From an uncultured Tenacibaculum sp. (lineage in GTDB: Bacteria > Bacteroidota > Bacteroidia > Flavobacteriales > Flavobacteriaceae), in assembly GCA_947501615.1 (NCBI GenBank), contig CANMWK010000003.1:186001-250000 (forward strand): a DNA stretch of 64,000 nt, in the 5' to 3' direction. A model generated the notes under the pieces. The model made no database searches. It was not told the origin of the DNA and saw only the letters and a program-made list of their open reading frames with translations. Below are positions 1-9,148 of the stretch, piece by piece. A program made the translations under genes and the position numbers. Within the stretch, counting starts at the first letter, position 1. Each line of letters starts with the position of its first letter.

Positions 1-557
1 GTCATACCATACTTGATAATTTCAGCAGTACCTGAACGGATCTCTCTAGGATCTAAAGTATGTAAATATTCAGGATCAACTAATACCATTTTCGGATTAG
101 CAAATACACCAATTTGGTTTTTTAAAACCCCTAAATCTACTCCAGTTTTACCTCCAACAGAAGCATCAACCATAGAAAGTAGTGTTGTAGGAATATTAAT
201 AAAATCGATTCCTCTTTTAAAAGTAGATGCAACAAAACCACCTAAATCAGTAATAACACCTCCACCTAAAGTTATTACTAAACTTTTACGATCTGCACCT
301 AATTCCGTCATAGCATTCCAAACCCCCAAACAAGTGTCTAAATTTTTATGAATTTCACCAGAGTCAATTTGAATGAGTTCAATTTTTAACGTTGTTTCTA
401 AACGTTGAATAAACCTAGGATAACAACATTCCAATGTATTATCATCAACTAAAATAAAGATTGATGAATATGAATTTTCTTTTATATATGAGTTAATTTC
501 CTGATATGCTTTATCAGAAAAATGCACAGGATATGTTGTCGCTTGAATGGTATTCAT
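1..557 (-). CDS. aroB: 3-dehydroquinate synthase, 5' part (runs off the window)
   Basis: This is the N-terminal 185 codons of 3-dehydroquinate synthase, the second shikimate-pathway enzyme, which uses NAD and a divalent metal to cyclise DAHP. I translated it from the minus strand: the ATG is at 557-555 and the frame is open to the window edge. The family signatures are visible, namely LGGGVITDLGGFVAS and IPTTLLSMVDASVGGKTG, followed by NPKMVLVDPEYLHTLDPREI. The remaining C-terminal metal-binding half lies outside. It is divergent from the proline dehydrogenase gene, with about 100 bp between the two start codons. The identification is secure; the partial status is only due to the window edge. 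Confidence 0.93.
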   Translation of the reverse strand, partial: MNTIQATTYPVHFSDKAYQEINSYIKENSYSSIFILVDDNTLECCYPRFIQRLETTLKIELIQIDSGEIHKNLDTCLGVWNAMTELGADRKSLVITLGGGVITDLGGFVASTFKRGIDFINIPTTLLSMVDASVGGKTGVDLGVLKNQIGVFANPKMVLVDPEYLHTLDPREIRSGTAEIIKYGM

Positions 558-618
558 AAGTTCATTTAATATGATGCAAATTAAGCAGAAAATATTAAAA
601 TATTTAAATGTTGTCTTC

Positions 619-626
619 TATATTTG
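619..626 (+). promoter_or_regulatory. Bacteroidota -7 box upstream of the proline dehydrogenase operon
   Basis: TATATTTG fits the TAnnTTTG -7 consensus of Bacteroidota sigma-A promoters and lies 31 bp before the ATG at 658. I do not see a clear TTG-type -33 box at the usual spacing, so this rests on the -7 box alone. Confidence 0.4.
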
Positions 627-657
627 TTCCAATAAAGTAAACTAGTTACTACTATCA

Positions 658-1821
658 ATGAAACTTTTTGAAAACACAGAAATAGCGTTTAAATTAAAGT
701 CTGACTCTGAGCTAGAAAGAGCTCATTTTCTGTTTCGTTTAATTCAAAGTCAACCTATGGTTAAAATAGGTACTGCTGTTACAAATTTTGCTTTAAAAGC
801 TCATTTACCTGTTGAAGGATTAATACGCTCTACAGTATTCGATCATTTTTGCGGCGGCATAACAGAAGAAGATTGTATTCCAAACATTGAAAAAATGTAT
901 AATCAAGGAAATGTGCATAGTGTATTGGATTATTCAGTAGAAGGAAAAGAAGAAGAAGATAGTTTTGATAGTGCTGTAAAAACTATTGAAAATATTATTC
1001 AGTTTTCTGAAGAAAAAGATGCTATACCTTTTGCCGTTTTTAAACCTACTGGTTTTGGTCGATTTGCGTTGTACCAAAAAATAGGGGAACAAAAAGAATT
1101 GACTTCAGAAGAAAAAATAGAATGGGAACGAGTTAAAGCAAGGTTTCATCGTGTATGTGAACTAGCTTATAGTAAAAACGTTCCATTATTAATTGATGCA
1201 GAGGAAAGTTGGATGCAAGATGCAGCAGATGATTTAGTAGAAGAATTGATGGAAAAATACAATACAGAAAAAGCTATTGTTTTTAATACATTACAAATGT
1301 ATCGTCATGATCGTATGGAGTATTTAAAAGGCTTGCATCAAAGAGCACATCAAAAAGGTTTTCATATTGGAATGAAAGTGGTTCGCGGTGCTTATATGGA
1401 AAAGGAAAGAGAGCGTGCAGAAGAACTTGGTTATGATTCACCTATTTGTAAGAATAAAGAAGCTACAGATAAGAATTATGATGAAGCTATTTTGTACATG
1501 ATGGAGCACAAGAATATGGCTTTATTTGCAGGTACTCATAACGAAGAAAGTTCTTATTTATTGATGGATTTAGCAGTTAAATACAATATTGATAAATCGG
1601 ATAAACGAATGTGGTTTGGTCAATTATATGGAATGAGTGATCATATTAGTTTTAACTTAGCTAAAGAAGGCTATAATGTAGCTAAATATGTTCCATTCGG
1701 ACCTGTTAGAGATGTGATGCCTTATTTGATTCGAAGAGCTGAAGAAAATACATCTGTAGAAGGGCAAACTTCTAGAGAATTAAAATTACTGAAAACAGAA
1801 AAAAAACGTAGAAAACTATAA
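658..1821 (+). CDS. Proline dehydrogenase (monofunctional, FAD-dependent)
   Basis: This 387-residue cytoplasmic protein is a stand-alone proline dehydrogenase that oxidises proline to pyrroline-5-carboxylate with FAD. The C-terminal substrate-binding signature is clear: LYGMSDHISFNLAKEG followed by YVPFGPVRDVMPYLIRRAEEN, in which the paired Arg residues of YLIRRAxEN bind the proline carboxylate. Upstream, VFNTLQMYRHDR and MKVVRGAYMEKER are typical of the beta/alpha barrel. Length suits the monofunctional Bacteroidota type rather than the bifunctional PutA. Its stop codon overlaps the next start by one base (TAATG), so the LETM1-like gene is translationally coupled. It is the first gene of a three-gene operon with glyA. 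Confidence 0.93.
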   Translation: MKLFENTEIAFKLKSDSELERAHFLFRLIQSQPMVKIGTAVTNFALKAHLPVEGLIRSTVFDHFCGGITEEDCIPNIEKMYNQGNVHSVLDYSVEGKEEEDSFDSAVKTIENIIQFSEEKDAIPFAVFKPTGFGRFALYQKIGEQKELTSEEKIEWERVKARFHRVCELAYSKNVPLLIDAEESWMQDAADDLVEELMEKYNTEKAIVFNTLQMYRHDRMEYLKGLHQRAHQKGFHIGMKVVRGAYMEKERERAEELGYDSPICKNKEATDKNYDEAILYMMEHKNMALFAGTHNEESSYLLMDLAVKYNIDKSDKRMWFGQLYGMSDHISFNLAKEGYNVAKYVPFGPVRDVMPYLIRRAEENTSVEGQTSRELKLLKTEKKRRKL

Positions 1822-2114
1822 TGACAACAGTAGAAGAAATAAAAACTTTACTTCAAAAAAATAAAATACGATTTTTAAATGAACTTAAAGAAAGTAAAGA
1901 GCTTATTTTATTACTAACCAAATCAACAACACAAAAGTTAACTACTGAAGAAAAAGGTAAAGTAAAAGAACAATTATTAGATATTTGTAAATCGATACCA
2001 GCTTTTACAATTTTCTTATTACCAGGAGGTTCATTATTATTACCTTTGTTGGTGAAATTAATTCCTACAATTTTACCAAGTTCTTTTAGGAAAGATATAA
2101 AAGATTTAAAATAA
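1821..2114 (+). CDS. Small LETM1-like domain protein
   Basis: A 97-residue protein whose C-terminal half ([19 protein letters not shown], then IPTILPSSF) matches the core of the LETM1-related domain, normally found in mitochondrial inner-membrane proteins and in longer bacterial proteins. Here only that core remains, preceded by a charged helical N-terminus. The hydrophobic stretch at about residues 58-80 could be a membrane segment. The start overlaps the proline dehydrogenase stop and the gene ends 10 bp before glyA, so all three are probably co-transcribed. No function is established for such short versions; a complete short family member is more likely than a truncation because the frame is intact and tightly packed. 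Confidence 0.75.
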   Translation: MTTVEEIKTLLQKNKIRFLNELKESKELILLLTKSTTQKLTTEEKGKVKEQLLDICKSIPAFTIFLLPGGSLLLPLLVKLIPTILPSSFRKDIKDLK

Positions 2115-2124
2115 CAAAACAACA

Positions 2125-3399
2125 ATGCAGCAAGATCATCAAATTTTTGATTTAATTCAGGAAGAGAAAGAACGTCAACTTAATGGTTTAGAGTTGATTG
2201 CTTCTGAAAATTTTGTAAGTGAGCAAGTAATGAAAGCTCAAGGATCTGTATTAACTAACAAATATGCAGAAGGGTATCCTGGTAAACGTTATTACGGAGG
2301 ATGTGAGATAGTTGATGTAGTAGAACAGATCGCAATAGATAGAGCTAAGGAACTATTTGGAGCTGAATATGTAAATGTACAACCACATTCTGGTAGCCAA
2401 GCTAATACAGCTGTTTTTGCAGCTTGTTTACAACCAGGAGATACAATTTTAGGTTTCGATTTAGCACATGGAGGACATTTAACTCATGGTTCTCCTGTAA
2501 ACTTCTCTGGAAAATTATATAATCCTGTTTTTTATGGAGTTGATAAGGAAACAGGTTTGTTAGATTACGATCATATTGAAAGTCAAGCTAAAGAACATCA
2601 ACCAAAATTAATTATTGCGGGAGCTTCTGCCTATTCTAGAGATATGGATTTTAAGCGTTTTCGTGAAATTGCAGATAGTGTAGGTGCTATTTTAATGGCA
2701 GATATTTCTCATCCTTCAGGTTTAATAGCCAAAGGTATTTTAAATGATCCATTACCACATTGTCATATTGTTACAACAACAACACATAAGACACTTCGTG
2801 GACCAAGAGGGGGGATGATTATGATCGGTAAAGATTTTGAAAATCCGTTTGGTTTAAAATTAAAAAGTGGAAAACTTAAGAAAATGTCTATGTTATTAAA
2901 TAGTGCAGTTTTCCCAGGGAATCAAGGTGGTCCGTTAGAGCATGTAATTGCTGCTAAAGCAGTGGCTTTTGGAGAAGCTTTAACAGATGAGTTTTTAGAA
3001 TACCAAATACAAGTAAGAGAAAATGCTAAAGCTATGGCTTCAGCATTTGTAGAAAAAGGTTATCATATCATTTCTGGAGGAACAGATAATCATATGATGT
3101 TAATTGATCTTAGAAATAAAGGAATTACAGGAAAAGATGCTGAATTAGCTTTAGGTAAAGCTGAAATTACAGTAAATAAAAATATGGTTCCTTTTGATAC
3201 AGAATCTCCATTTGTTACATCAGGAATTAGAATTGGAACTCCTGCTATTACTACTAGAGGTTTAGTTGAAGAAGATATGCTTGTTGTGGTTGATCTTATT
3301 GATGAAGCATTACAAAATGCTAATGATGATGAAAAATTACACGAAATAGGAGAGAAGGTACAAGAGTTAATGCACCACAGAAGGTTATTTGTGATGTAA
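2125..3399 (+). CDS. glyA: Serine hydroxymethyltransferase
   Basis: PLP enzyme that interconverts serine and glycine and charges tetrahydrofolate with a one-carbon unit, in the cytoplasm. The 424-residue length is normal. The N-terminal [10 protein letters not shown], the substrate-site region [14 protein letters not shown] and the PLP-lysine motif [15 protein letters not shown] (Lys222) are all present. It is the last gene of the operon behind proline dehydrogenase and the LETM1-like gene and is followed directly by a strong hairpin terminator. The gene for glycine cleavage T protein lies about 10 kb away on the other strand. Confidence 0.97.
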   Translation: MQQDHQIFDLIQEEKERQLNGLELIASENFVSEQVMKAQGSVLTNKYAEGYPGKRYYGGCEIVDVVEQIAIDRAKELFGAEYVNVQPHSGSQANTAVFAACLQPGDTILGFDLAHGGHLTHGSPVNFSGKLYNPVFYGVDKETGLLDYDHIESQAKEHQPKLIIAGASAYSRDMDFKRFREIADSVGAILMADISHPSGLIAKGILNDPLPHCHIVTTTTHKTLRGPRGGMIMIGKDFENPFGLKLKSGKLKKMSMLLNSAVFPGNQGGPLEHVIAAKAVAFGEALTDEFLEYQIQVRENAKAMASAFVEKGYHIISGGTDNHMMLIDLRNKGITGKDAELALGKAEITVNKNMVPFDTESPFVTSGIRIGTPAITTRGLVEEDMLVVVDLIDEALQNANDDEKLHEIGEKVQELMHHRRLFVM

Positions 3400-3422
3400 T
3401 TAGCATTAACATAATGAAATAT

Positions 3423-3459
3423 AAAAACGGTTGTTTAGTATAAAACAACCGTTTTTTTT
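3423..3459 (+). terminator. Rho-independent terminator after glyA, between convergent genes
   Basis: A perfect 14-bp inverted repeat (3423-3436 with 3443-3456, 6-nt loop) ends in eight T residues. It also has a run of A on the left arm, so it can serve the converging amylase gene that ends at 3500. Confidence 0.88.
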
Positions 3460-3499
3460 ATTGGGGGATGAATGTAATATATACGTTAGTTATATTACA

Positions 3500-6127
3500 T
3501 TAATTTTTAATTACTTTAATAGGCTTTGTGATATTTACATTATCTAAAGTAGTAGAAATCATGTAAATTCCTTTAGCACCAAAATCACTATCTTTTAATT
3601 GGATTGTATGATTACCAGCGTCATTTGTTTGCTCATATATCGTTTTAGACTGTCCAAGTAAATTTACGATAGCAACTTTCAGTACACCTTTTTGTGTTGT
3701 CGTAATAAATAAGTTACCATTCTGACCTATAGGATTAGGAGCTATTCTTACAGAATTTTCTACAAAAACATCTGAATCATTATCTACTAATATTTCTCTT
3801 GGAACAACACATCCTGTAGGACAATTGTTAGACCAAACCCCAGTAGCTTTTCCATTAGAACTTCCAGTAATTCTAAACCAACCCGAAGTACCTCTATTCA
3901 AGTCAACAGTTTGTTGCCCGTTTCCATTATTGAAAACTACACCTATAGCATTAGCAGATACATTACTTGGAAGTGTAAATGTAGCTGAAGACCAAGAACT
4001 ACTTGTTTGGTTTTGCATTGCATTTCCTGGCCAACCAGCTGTACCAGCTAAAGTTGTGTCTGTATTTGTGTTATATAAATATACATTAGTCGTATTTCCC
4101 CATGAAGATGTTCTTAAAAAATTTAAGGTAACACTTGTATTACTAGGAGGTGGTGGAGTTGTACCACTACAGTTAGACGGACAAGTATTTGTCCAGGTTC
4201 CATTGTCATACCATCCAGTAGCATTTCTAGACAAATCGTCTGTTTGGTTAGATCCGTCATTGAAAATTACACGCACATTATTTAATGAAGTTCCTGAAGG
4301 AATAGTGACTTGAAATGAATACCAAGGTGTACCAGAAATGTTAGTCATAGTTTGTCCTGGCCATCCAGAAGTTCCAGCAATTGTTGCATTTGCACCAGCA
4401 TCAAAGAAATATGCATTTACTGAATTCCCCCAGTTACTAGGCTTTTTAAAATTAACAGTGAATTGTGTTTCTGGTGTCGGCGGCGGTGGAGGGTTACTAC
4501 CACTACAGTTAGACGGACAAGTGTTTGTCCATGTTCCATTATCATACCAACCATTAGTACTTCTAGATAAGTCGTCTGTTTGGTTAGTACCATCATTAAA
4601 AATTACTCTAATATTTTGAGCTGCTACACCTGATGGAGGATTTATTTGAAAAGAATACCAAGGAGTACCAGAAATATTTGTAGCAGATTGCCCAGGCCAT
4701 GCTGAAGTTCCAGGAACAATAGCATTGGTAGAAGCATCAAATACATATACGTTTACGTTATTTCCCCAACCATTTGGTTTTTTGAAATTCACTGTAAAAG
4801 GGTCAACTTGAGCTGGAGGTGGTGGAGGAGGGGTAACAGTTCCGCCTTGTGTCCATACAGCATAATCCGTACCAGTAGTTCTTAATGTCCAACCTGGTCC
4901 TTGTGGCGACCAATTCCCACCACCTAATTTCATAGCTATAGTACCATTTCTACCGTCAATGTAAGCAGCATATACATCATTTCTTGCTTCCGCAATATTG
5001 ATAGATGAACTTGAATGAATTCTTACATCTTTTCTAATTGCTATTAAATCTTTAATGGCTTGTCTTACACCATTACCTGTATCAAAATAATGAGTCCAAA
5101 ATACCATTGGATTTCCTGGATGAGTTAAGATGTATGCATATCCTTTTCTTAAATTAGTTTCTCCACCTGGAAAAACATAATTAGATCCACAGCATTGTTG
5201 CGCAAAGCCTGTATCGTGGTTATCTAAAAAAGTTACGGATTTTCCTGGATTAATACCAATCATACCAGCAGGTCTTCCTTGACCATCTCTTAAATAAGAC
5301 ATGTTATTATCTCTAATAGCATTTTGTAAGGTAACTTTAGTATTAAAATCAAACGCAGAAGACGATTGCTGGGTAAAGTTTACCCAGTTATTGGTTTGTA
5401 CTCTACTACTTTCTAATAATTCACCTACTGCAAAATAAGGTTGTGTAGCATCGTTGTATTCTTTGTTGTAAATTGGGTCGTATCCATGAACAAAATCATA
5501 TCTCCAACCATCGAATCCTAAGTCATTTTTTAAGAAATTCATCCAGTTCTTAATCTCTTGACGTACAGCAGGGTTTCTATGATCTAAATCTCTTGCAGGC
5601 CCATAAGTTCCGTTAGAACCATCTGCTTTTAAAGCAGTACCAGGAAAATAATCAGAATTTATACTGAATTCCACTGGGAAATTCACAAAATTTCTTCCTT
5701 CATCATCAGCAGTAATAAAAGTAGTTGGCCAAGCAGGGTTAGTAAAAGTAACCGCATCGCTAGTACCAACTCTATGATTAATTACAATATCACCGATAAT
5801 TTTCATACCTAAGTTATGATATTGATTAATTAAACCTCTTAATTGAGTTTCTGTACCATAGGCACTATTAAAATTATATAATTCTCTAGGTAGATATCCC
5901 TGCGGTGCAGCAGAATCACTAACAGGAGGTAACCATATTACGTCTAAACCAGCACTATTCAGTTCAGCACTGTTTTGCGTTACTACATTGTACCAAGTTT
6001 GTCCGGCGGGCTGATTTTGTACATTCCAATCAAAAGCTTGGAATAGTACATCTTCATCTTGTGCTTTAATATTCAGTATAAAAAAGAATACCAAAACAAC
6101 TTGTAAAATTCTTCGGGTTTGTTTCAT
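3500..6127 (-). CDS. Secreted plant-type alpha-amylase (GH13) with three starch-binding-like modules and T9SS sorting domain
   Basis: An 875-residue endo-alpha-amylase expected to be exported through Sec and the type IX system. A signal peptide (1-22, ending NIKAQ) is followed by a GH13 barrel (about 25-430). Conserved regions are DIVINHRVG, GWRYDFVHGYDP with nucleophile Asp211, FAVGELLES with acid/base Glu236, and FLDNHDTG with Asp305. The order and wording resemble plant amylases (GH13_6-like), including LTHPGNP and the C-terminal DYAVWTQGG. Three modules of about 100 residues (442-542, 554-655, 665-780), each starting VNFKKPxxWG or a variant, are joined by proline-rich linkers and resemble CBM26-type starch-binding domains. 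The last 80 residues form a T9SS type A sorting domain. Modules 1 and 2 are nearly identical in DNA. No sus-type transporter genes are adjacent. Confidence 0.93.
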   Translation of the reverse strand: MKQTRRILQVVLVFFFILNIKAQDEDVLFQAFDWNVQNQPAGQTWYNVVTQNSAELNSAGLDVIWLPPVSDSAAPQGYLPRELYNFNSAYGTETQLRGLINQYHNLGMKIIGDIVINHRVGTSDAVTFTNPAWPTTFITADDEGRNFVNFPVEFSINSDYFPGTALKADGSNGTYGPARDLDHRNPAVRQEIKNWMNFLKNDLGFDGWRYDFVHGYDPIYNKEYNDATQPYFAVGELLESSRVQTNNWVNFTQQSSSAFDFNTKVTLQNAIRDNNMSYLRDGQGRPAGMIGINPGKSVTFLDNHDTGFAQQCCGSNYVFPGGETNLRKGYAYILTHPGNPMVFWTHYFDTGNGVRQAIKDLIAIRKDVRIHSSSSINIAEARNDVYAAYIDGRNGTIAMKLGGGNWSPQGPGWTLRTTGTDYAVWTQGGTVTPPPPPPAQVDPFTVNFKKPNGWGNNVNVYVFDASTNAIVPGTSAWPGQSATNISGTPWYSFQINPPSGVAAQNIRVIFNDGTNQTDDLSRSTNGWYDNGTWTNTCPSNCSGSNPPPPPTPETQFTVNFKKPSNWGNSVNAYFFDAGANATIAGTSGWPGQTMTNISGTPWYSFQVTIPSGTSLNNVRVIFNDGSNQTDDLSRNATGWYDNGTWTNTCPSNCSGTTPPPPSNTSVTLNFLRTSSWGNTTNVYLYNTNTDTTLAGTAGWPGNAMQNQTSSSWSSATFTLPSNVSANAIGVVFNNGNGQQTVDLNRGTSGWFRITGSSNGKATGVWSNNCPTGCVVPREILVDNDSDVFVENSVRIAPNPIGQNGNLFITTTQKGVLKVAIVNLLGQSKTIYEQTNDAGNHTIQLKDSDFGAKGIYMISTTLDNVNITKPIKVIKN
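4164..4499 (-). repeat. Recently duplicated starch-binding module, copy A
   Basis: This 336-bp unit (112 codons) is repeated directly next to itself at 4500-4833. The first 110 bp of each copy match almost base for base, including the block starting CCACTACAGTTAGACGGACA. The third module (about 3800-4163) is clearly more diverged. Confidence 0.75.
4500..4833 (-). repeat. Recently duplicated starch-binding module, copy B
   Basis: Second copy of the 336-bp module repeat, in the same orientation and reading frame as copy A. It ends in the polyproline linker that joins the module to the catalytic domain. Confidence 0.75.
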
Positions 6128-6477
6128 TGTGTTTGTGTTATTTAGGTTTATTTGAAAATAGTTACGTATAGGATTGATTAATTATAAAAATCAATGAGAA
6201 AACTTACGTTGTGAATATGATTTTTAAAATGTTAAAAAAGTAATGGTTAACTATTTTGAAGCGAATTTATTGTGAAATAATTAATTTAAGAAGGGTGAAA
6301 ACTTACTAAATCGATTTCGTGTTGATAAATAAATCGATTTCGTAATGAATGTATAACGAAAAATAGAATTTTATGTTCTAAAAATTAAATTTTATCTATT
6401 ACGACATCGTTGTCGTTTTTGGATTTTGTAATATTAATAGTTCTTGTGTGATATCTTTTTCTTGGTATATAAAGTTC
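6128..6477. other. 350-bp intergenic region upstream of the amylase
   Basis: No open frame of note. It holds the amylase promoter region, a pair of direct repeats AAATCGATTTCGT (6308-6320 and 6331-6343) and a small hairpin, ACGACA at 6401-6406 with TGTCGT at 6411-6416, followed by five T on the plus strand. I see no tRNA or other RNA gene. Confidence 0.6.
6308..6343. promoter_or_regulatory. Paired AAATCGATTTCGT repeats, candidate operator of the amylase gene
   Basis: Two identical 13-bp sequences start 23 bp apart, about two helical turns, and each contains the palindrome AAATCGATTT. They lie 181-216 bp upstream of the amylase start. The repeat is seen directly; a role in regulation is inferred from spacing and position. 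Confidence 0.4.
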
Positions 6478-7167
6478 TTATCCTCTGTAACCAATATTAT
6501 TTTGTCTAATTTCAAATTCTGGACATAAGAATGTTTCTTGAACTAATTTATCTTCTCTATCCAGATTCATATATTCTACTTTTGTCTTAACAGCCAAGTA
6601 ATTTCTCTTTTGATTTTTGAAACATAGCATTGTTCCAAAAGTATTTTGACCATAAACACTATAATCAGAAAAGTTACAACCAAAACAACTCTTAAATTGA
6701 TATAGTTTGTTTAATTTTTGAATTAAATCTTGTGCCGCGTATTCAAATAGATAGCCTTTTCCAACATATTTAACTTGATCTAGAGTTACTTCTAAGTAAA
6801 GTTCATATTTATCAAGAAAACCACTTCTTAGTGCTTTACCGCATTTTGAATGAATTTTTAGATCTAAAAATTTTACTTCCTGTGTTGAGTTATCAATAAA
6901 CTGTATGGGCATTATTAAGGTAAGTTCATAATCACAAAGCTCATAGGAAAAATCATTTCCACATGGAATTTTATTAAAAGAGAAGCGTTTCAAGTCTTCG
7001 GGAAGATATTTGTCGTAATCTATCAGTTCAAAATCATCTATTGAAGTTCCTTCAAATTTGAACTGACCAATTTGGAACGATAATATATCATAAGTATTAA
7101 GGATTTCGATTTGATAACTACCTTCTTTGTCTTTATATATTCCCTTGTAAGTTATTGTGTTTTCCAT
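6478..7167 (-). CDS. Hypothetical protein, possibly DUF6304-like
   Basis: A 229-residue soluble protein with no signal peptide or membrane segment. It is mostly beta-strand-like and acidic, with cysteines in PCGNDF, SKCGKA and the CxxC-type motif SCFGCNFSDYSVYG near residues 160-175. I think it resembles the Pfam family DUF6304, but I am not certain, and no function is known to me. It stands alone on the minus strand downstream of the AdoMet decarboxylase gene with a gap of about 110 bp, so membership in that operon is possible but not shown. Confidence 0.6.
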   Translation of the reverse strand: MENTITYKGIYKDKEGSYQIEILNTYDILSFQIGQFKFEGTSIDDFELIDYDKYLPEDLKRFSFNKIPCGNDFSYELCDYELTLIMPIQFIDNSTQEVKFLDLKIHSKCGKALRSGFLDKYELYLEVTLDQVKYVGKGYLFEYAAQDLIQKLNKLYQFKSCFGCNFSDYSVYGQNTFGTMLCFKNQKRNYLAVKTKVEYMNLDREDKLVQETFLCPEFEIRQNNIGYRG

Positions 7168-7277
7168 GCAATTATATTTTTCATAGCTAAAATGGACTGC
7201 CTCGATGCAAGCATACGAAGTATCTAGTTGAAAATTTTATAACTTTTGATACAAATATCGGGGAATTAAACCCTTGG

Positions 7278-7589
7278 CTATCGCCTTGCGATTAACTTTT
7301 TCTTCAATAAAGATAACTTATTCTCGTTGCAACTACTAATTTGTAAATAGGTTTTTTCTTGATCTGGAAATGTATGAATAGCTAAGTGACTTTCAGCTAA
7401 TAACCAAACTGCGGTATAGCCTTTTATAGGAAACTCATGTTCAATAAAGTTAACAATATTAAATCCACAATCCTTCAATAAGACATTTATTTTATCCTTT
7501 AGTTGCTCAACACCAGTTATTGTTAACCAAGTATTAAAATCAAACATTTCAGCTTTTAAAGCAATATATTTTTCGTTATTATTTTCCAT
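7278..7589 (-). CDS. speD: S-adenosylmethionine decarboxylase proenzyme (SpeD/SpeH type)
   Basis: A 103-residue pyruvoyl enzyme that makes decarboxylated AdoMet, the aminopropyl donor for polyamines. Self-cleavage is expected between Glu66 and Ser67 in LLAESHLAIHTFPD. The catalytic spacing Ser67, His72, Cys87 (in QISSC) equals the Ser63/His68/Cys83 spacing of the Thermotoga enzyme. A longer frame to 7607 begins with TTG; I prefer the ATG at 7589, which starts two bases after the stop of the aminopropyltransferase gene (TAACTATG). That tight junction indicates coupled translation. It is the last gene of the rmuC to speD operon. Confidence 0.87.
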   Translation of the reverse strand: MENNNEKYIALKAEMFDFNTWLTITGVEQLKDKINVLLKDCGFNIVNFIEHEFPIKGYTAVWLLAESHLAIHTFPDQEKTYLQISSCNENKLSLLKKKLIARR

Positions 7590-7591
7590 AG

Positions 7592-9148
7592 TTAATAAAT
7601 GTCCCAATTCCCTTTATTATAATATTGATAAAGTACTGGATCGCTAATTTGATTGATCGTTATTGAATCTAATTTTTTCTTTTTAAAAAAATCTTTTCCA
7701 AAGGAAGTAATTAACTGCATGGCTTCTTTATTTAACCATTTAGTTGAAATTATAGTAGTATTTATTTGATTTAATTTAGCTAACATTTCTTGCTTAGAAA
7801 GCATTTTTTTTGTCCCTAAAATCCAACCCCATTCTCCCATAGAAAGCACTTGATTATGCAAAGGTAGCACACTATAATTTGCTTTTTCCATTGTTTTTTT
7901 AATACATTTATATGCATATGGGGTATAATAAGGACTACCAGCTTGTGTAATTAATCCACCATTTGGAGTTAATTTTAAGCGGCATAATTCATAAAACTCC
8001 TTAGAATACAAACGAGCTAATTCTACATTTCTAGGGTCGGGAAGATCAATTATAATTAAATCAAAAAATGTTTTGGTATCTGTAACATATTTAAATCCAT
8101 CTTGATTTATAATACGAACTTTTTTGTTTGTTAAAGAGTTTTCGTTTATGGCCGCTAATTCTGGTTGTTTAATAAAAAGATCTGTTAGTTTTTTATCTAA
8201 ATCAACAAGAGTTATTTGGTTTAAAGAAGGATATTTTAATAATTCACGTGCGGCACATCCATCACCACCACCAAGAATTAAAACGTTCTTAGGCTTATCT
8301 AAAATATGCATTACAGGATGTACTAAAACTTCATGATACATCGGTTCATCAAAAGTAGAAAACTGTAAATTATCATTTAAATATAACCAATAATCATTTT
8401 TCCATTTGGTAACTACAATCTTTTGATAGATAGACTGTTCTTGAAAAACTATTTTATCTTTATACTTGGTTTGTTCACCATACAAAATAATTTTTTCAGC
8501 AAAAATATTACCAGTAATTAGTACGATTACCAATCCTCCAGCAATAGAAAACAACATGTTTTTCTCTAGTTTATTTAATTTCCCTTTAAAAAATACAAGT
8601 AGAAGAATGGCAACAAATAAATTAATAAATCCTAATATAAAAGGTGTATGTGTAAGACCTAGATAGGGAAGACCAATAAAGACAAAAAATAATCCGCCAA
8701 TTAAACTACCATAATAATCTTTTTCTAAAATATTAGCTACATTTAGCTTTAAGGATTGAAAATCCTTATTTAATCGCATCGCTAAAGGAAGTTCCATTCC
8801 TATTAGTATTCCCGTAAAAATAGCCATAGAATAGATATAAACAGAAACATATTCTAATTGTGTAGCTAAATAATAGGTGGTGACAGCAGAGAAAGAAACC
8901 AGTAAAGAAAGTGCAAATTCTGTAACTATAAAAAGCTTAAATACATTACCATCAAAAGATTTGGTAATTCTACTCCCTAAGCCCATACTAAATAGCATTA
9001 AAGAAATTACGATAGACCACTGTTTTACAGAATCTCCTATAAAATAAGTAGATAGTGTAGCAAAACAATATTCTGCAACAATACCAGATAAACCTGTAGC
9101 AAATAAGGCAAGAAATAAAATTCTTCGCTTTGTTTTTATGGATGCCAT
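7592..9148 (-). CDS. Membrane-bound spermidine synthase-like aminopropyltransferase
   Basis: A 518-residue protein with about seven N-terminal membrane segments (roughly 8-38, 44-60, 68-95, 99-126, 146-190, 198-218) followed by a cytoplasmic Rossmann domain of the SpeE family. The signatures are YQKIVVTK (241-248), LYLNDNLQFSTFDEPMYHEV, the AdoMet loop ILGGGDGCAARE (291-302) and the active-site loop IIIDLPDP with Asp368 and Asp371. The reaction should transfer aminopropyl from decarboxylated AdoMet, made by the adjacent SpeD, to an amine; the acceptor is unknown. It abuts the DUF350 gene with no spacer. Soluble SpeE enzymes lack the membrane half. Confidence 0.87.
   Translation of the reverse strand: MASIKTKRRILFLALFATGLSGIVAEYCFATLSTYFIGDSVKQWSIVISLMLFSMGLGSRITKSFDGNVFKLFIVTEFALSLLVSFSAVTTYYLATQLEYVSVYIYSMAIFTGILIGMELPLAMRLNKDFQSLKLNVANILEKDYYGSLIGGLFFVFIGLPYLGLTHTPFILGFINLFVAILLLVFFKGKLNKLEKNMLFSIAGGLVIVLITGNIFAEKIILYGEQTKYKDKIVFQEQSIYQKIVVTKWKNDYWLYLNDNLQFSTFDEPMYHEVLVHPVMHILDKPKNVLILGGGDGCAARELLKYPSLNQITLVDLDKKLTDLFIKQPELAAINENSLTNKKVRIINQDGFKYVTDTKTFFDLIIIDLPDPRNVELARLYSKEFYELCRLKLTPNGGLITQAGSPYYTPYAYKCIKKTMEKANYSVLPLHNQVLSMGEWGWILGTKKMLSKQEMLAKLNQINTTIISTKWLNKEAMQLITSFGKDFFKKKKLDSITINQISDPVLYQYYNKGNWDIY

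Noticed and set aside
13..351. Plus-strand open frame at the window start
   Set aside because: It is the shadow of aroB on the opposite strand; the minus-strand translation gives clear AroB motifs.
3825..4619. Two long plus-strand frames inside the amylase gene
   Set aside because: They are antisense shadows of the repeated starch-binding modules, and their similarity to each other comes from the repeats.
6401..6416. ACGACA-TGTCGT hairpin followed by T on the plus strand
   Set aside because: No plus-strand gene or promoter lies upstream, so I could not call it a terminator or small RNA with confidence.
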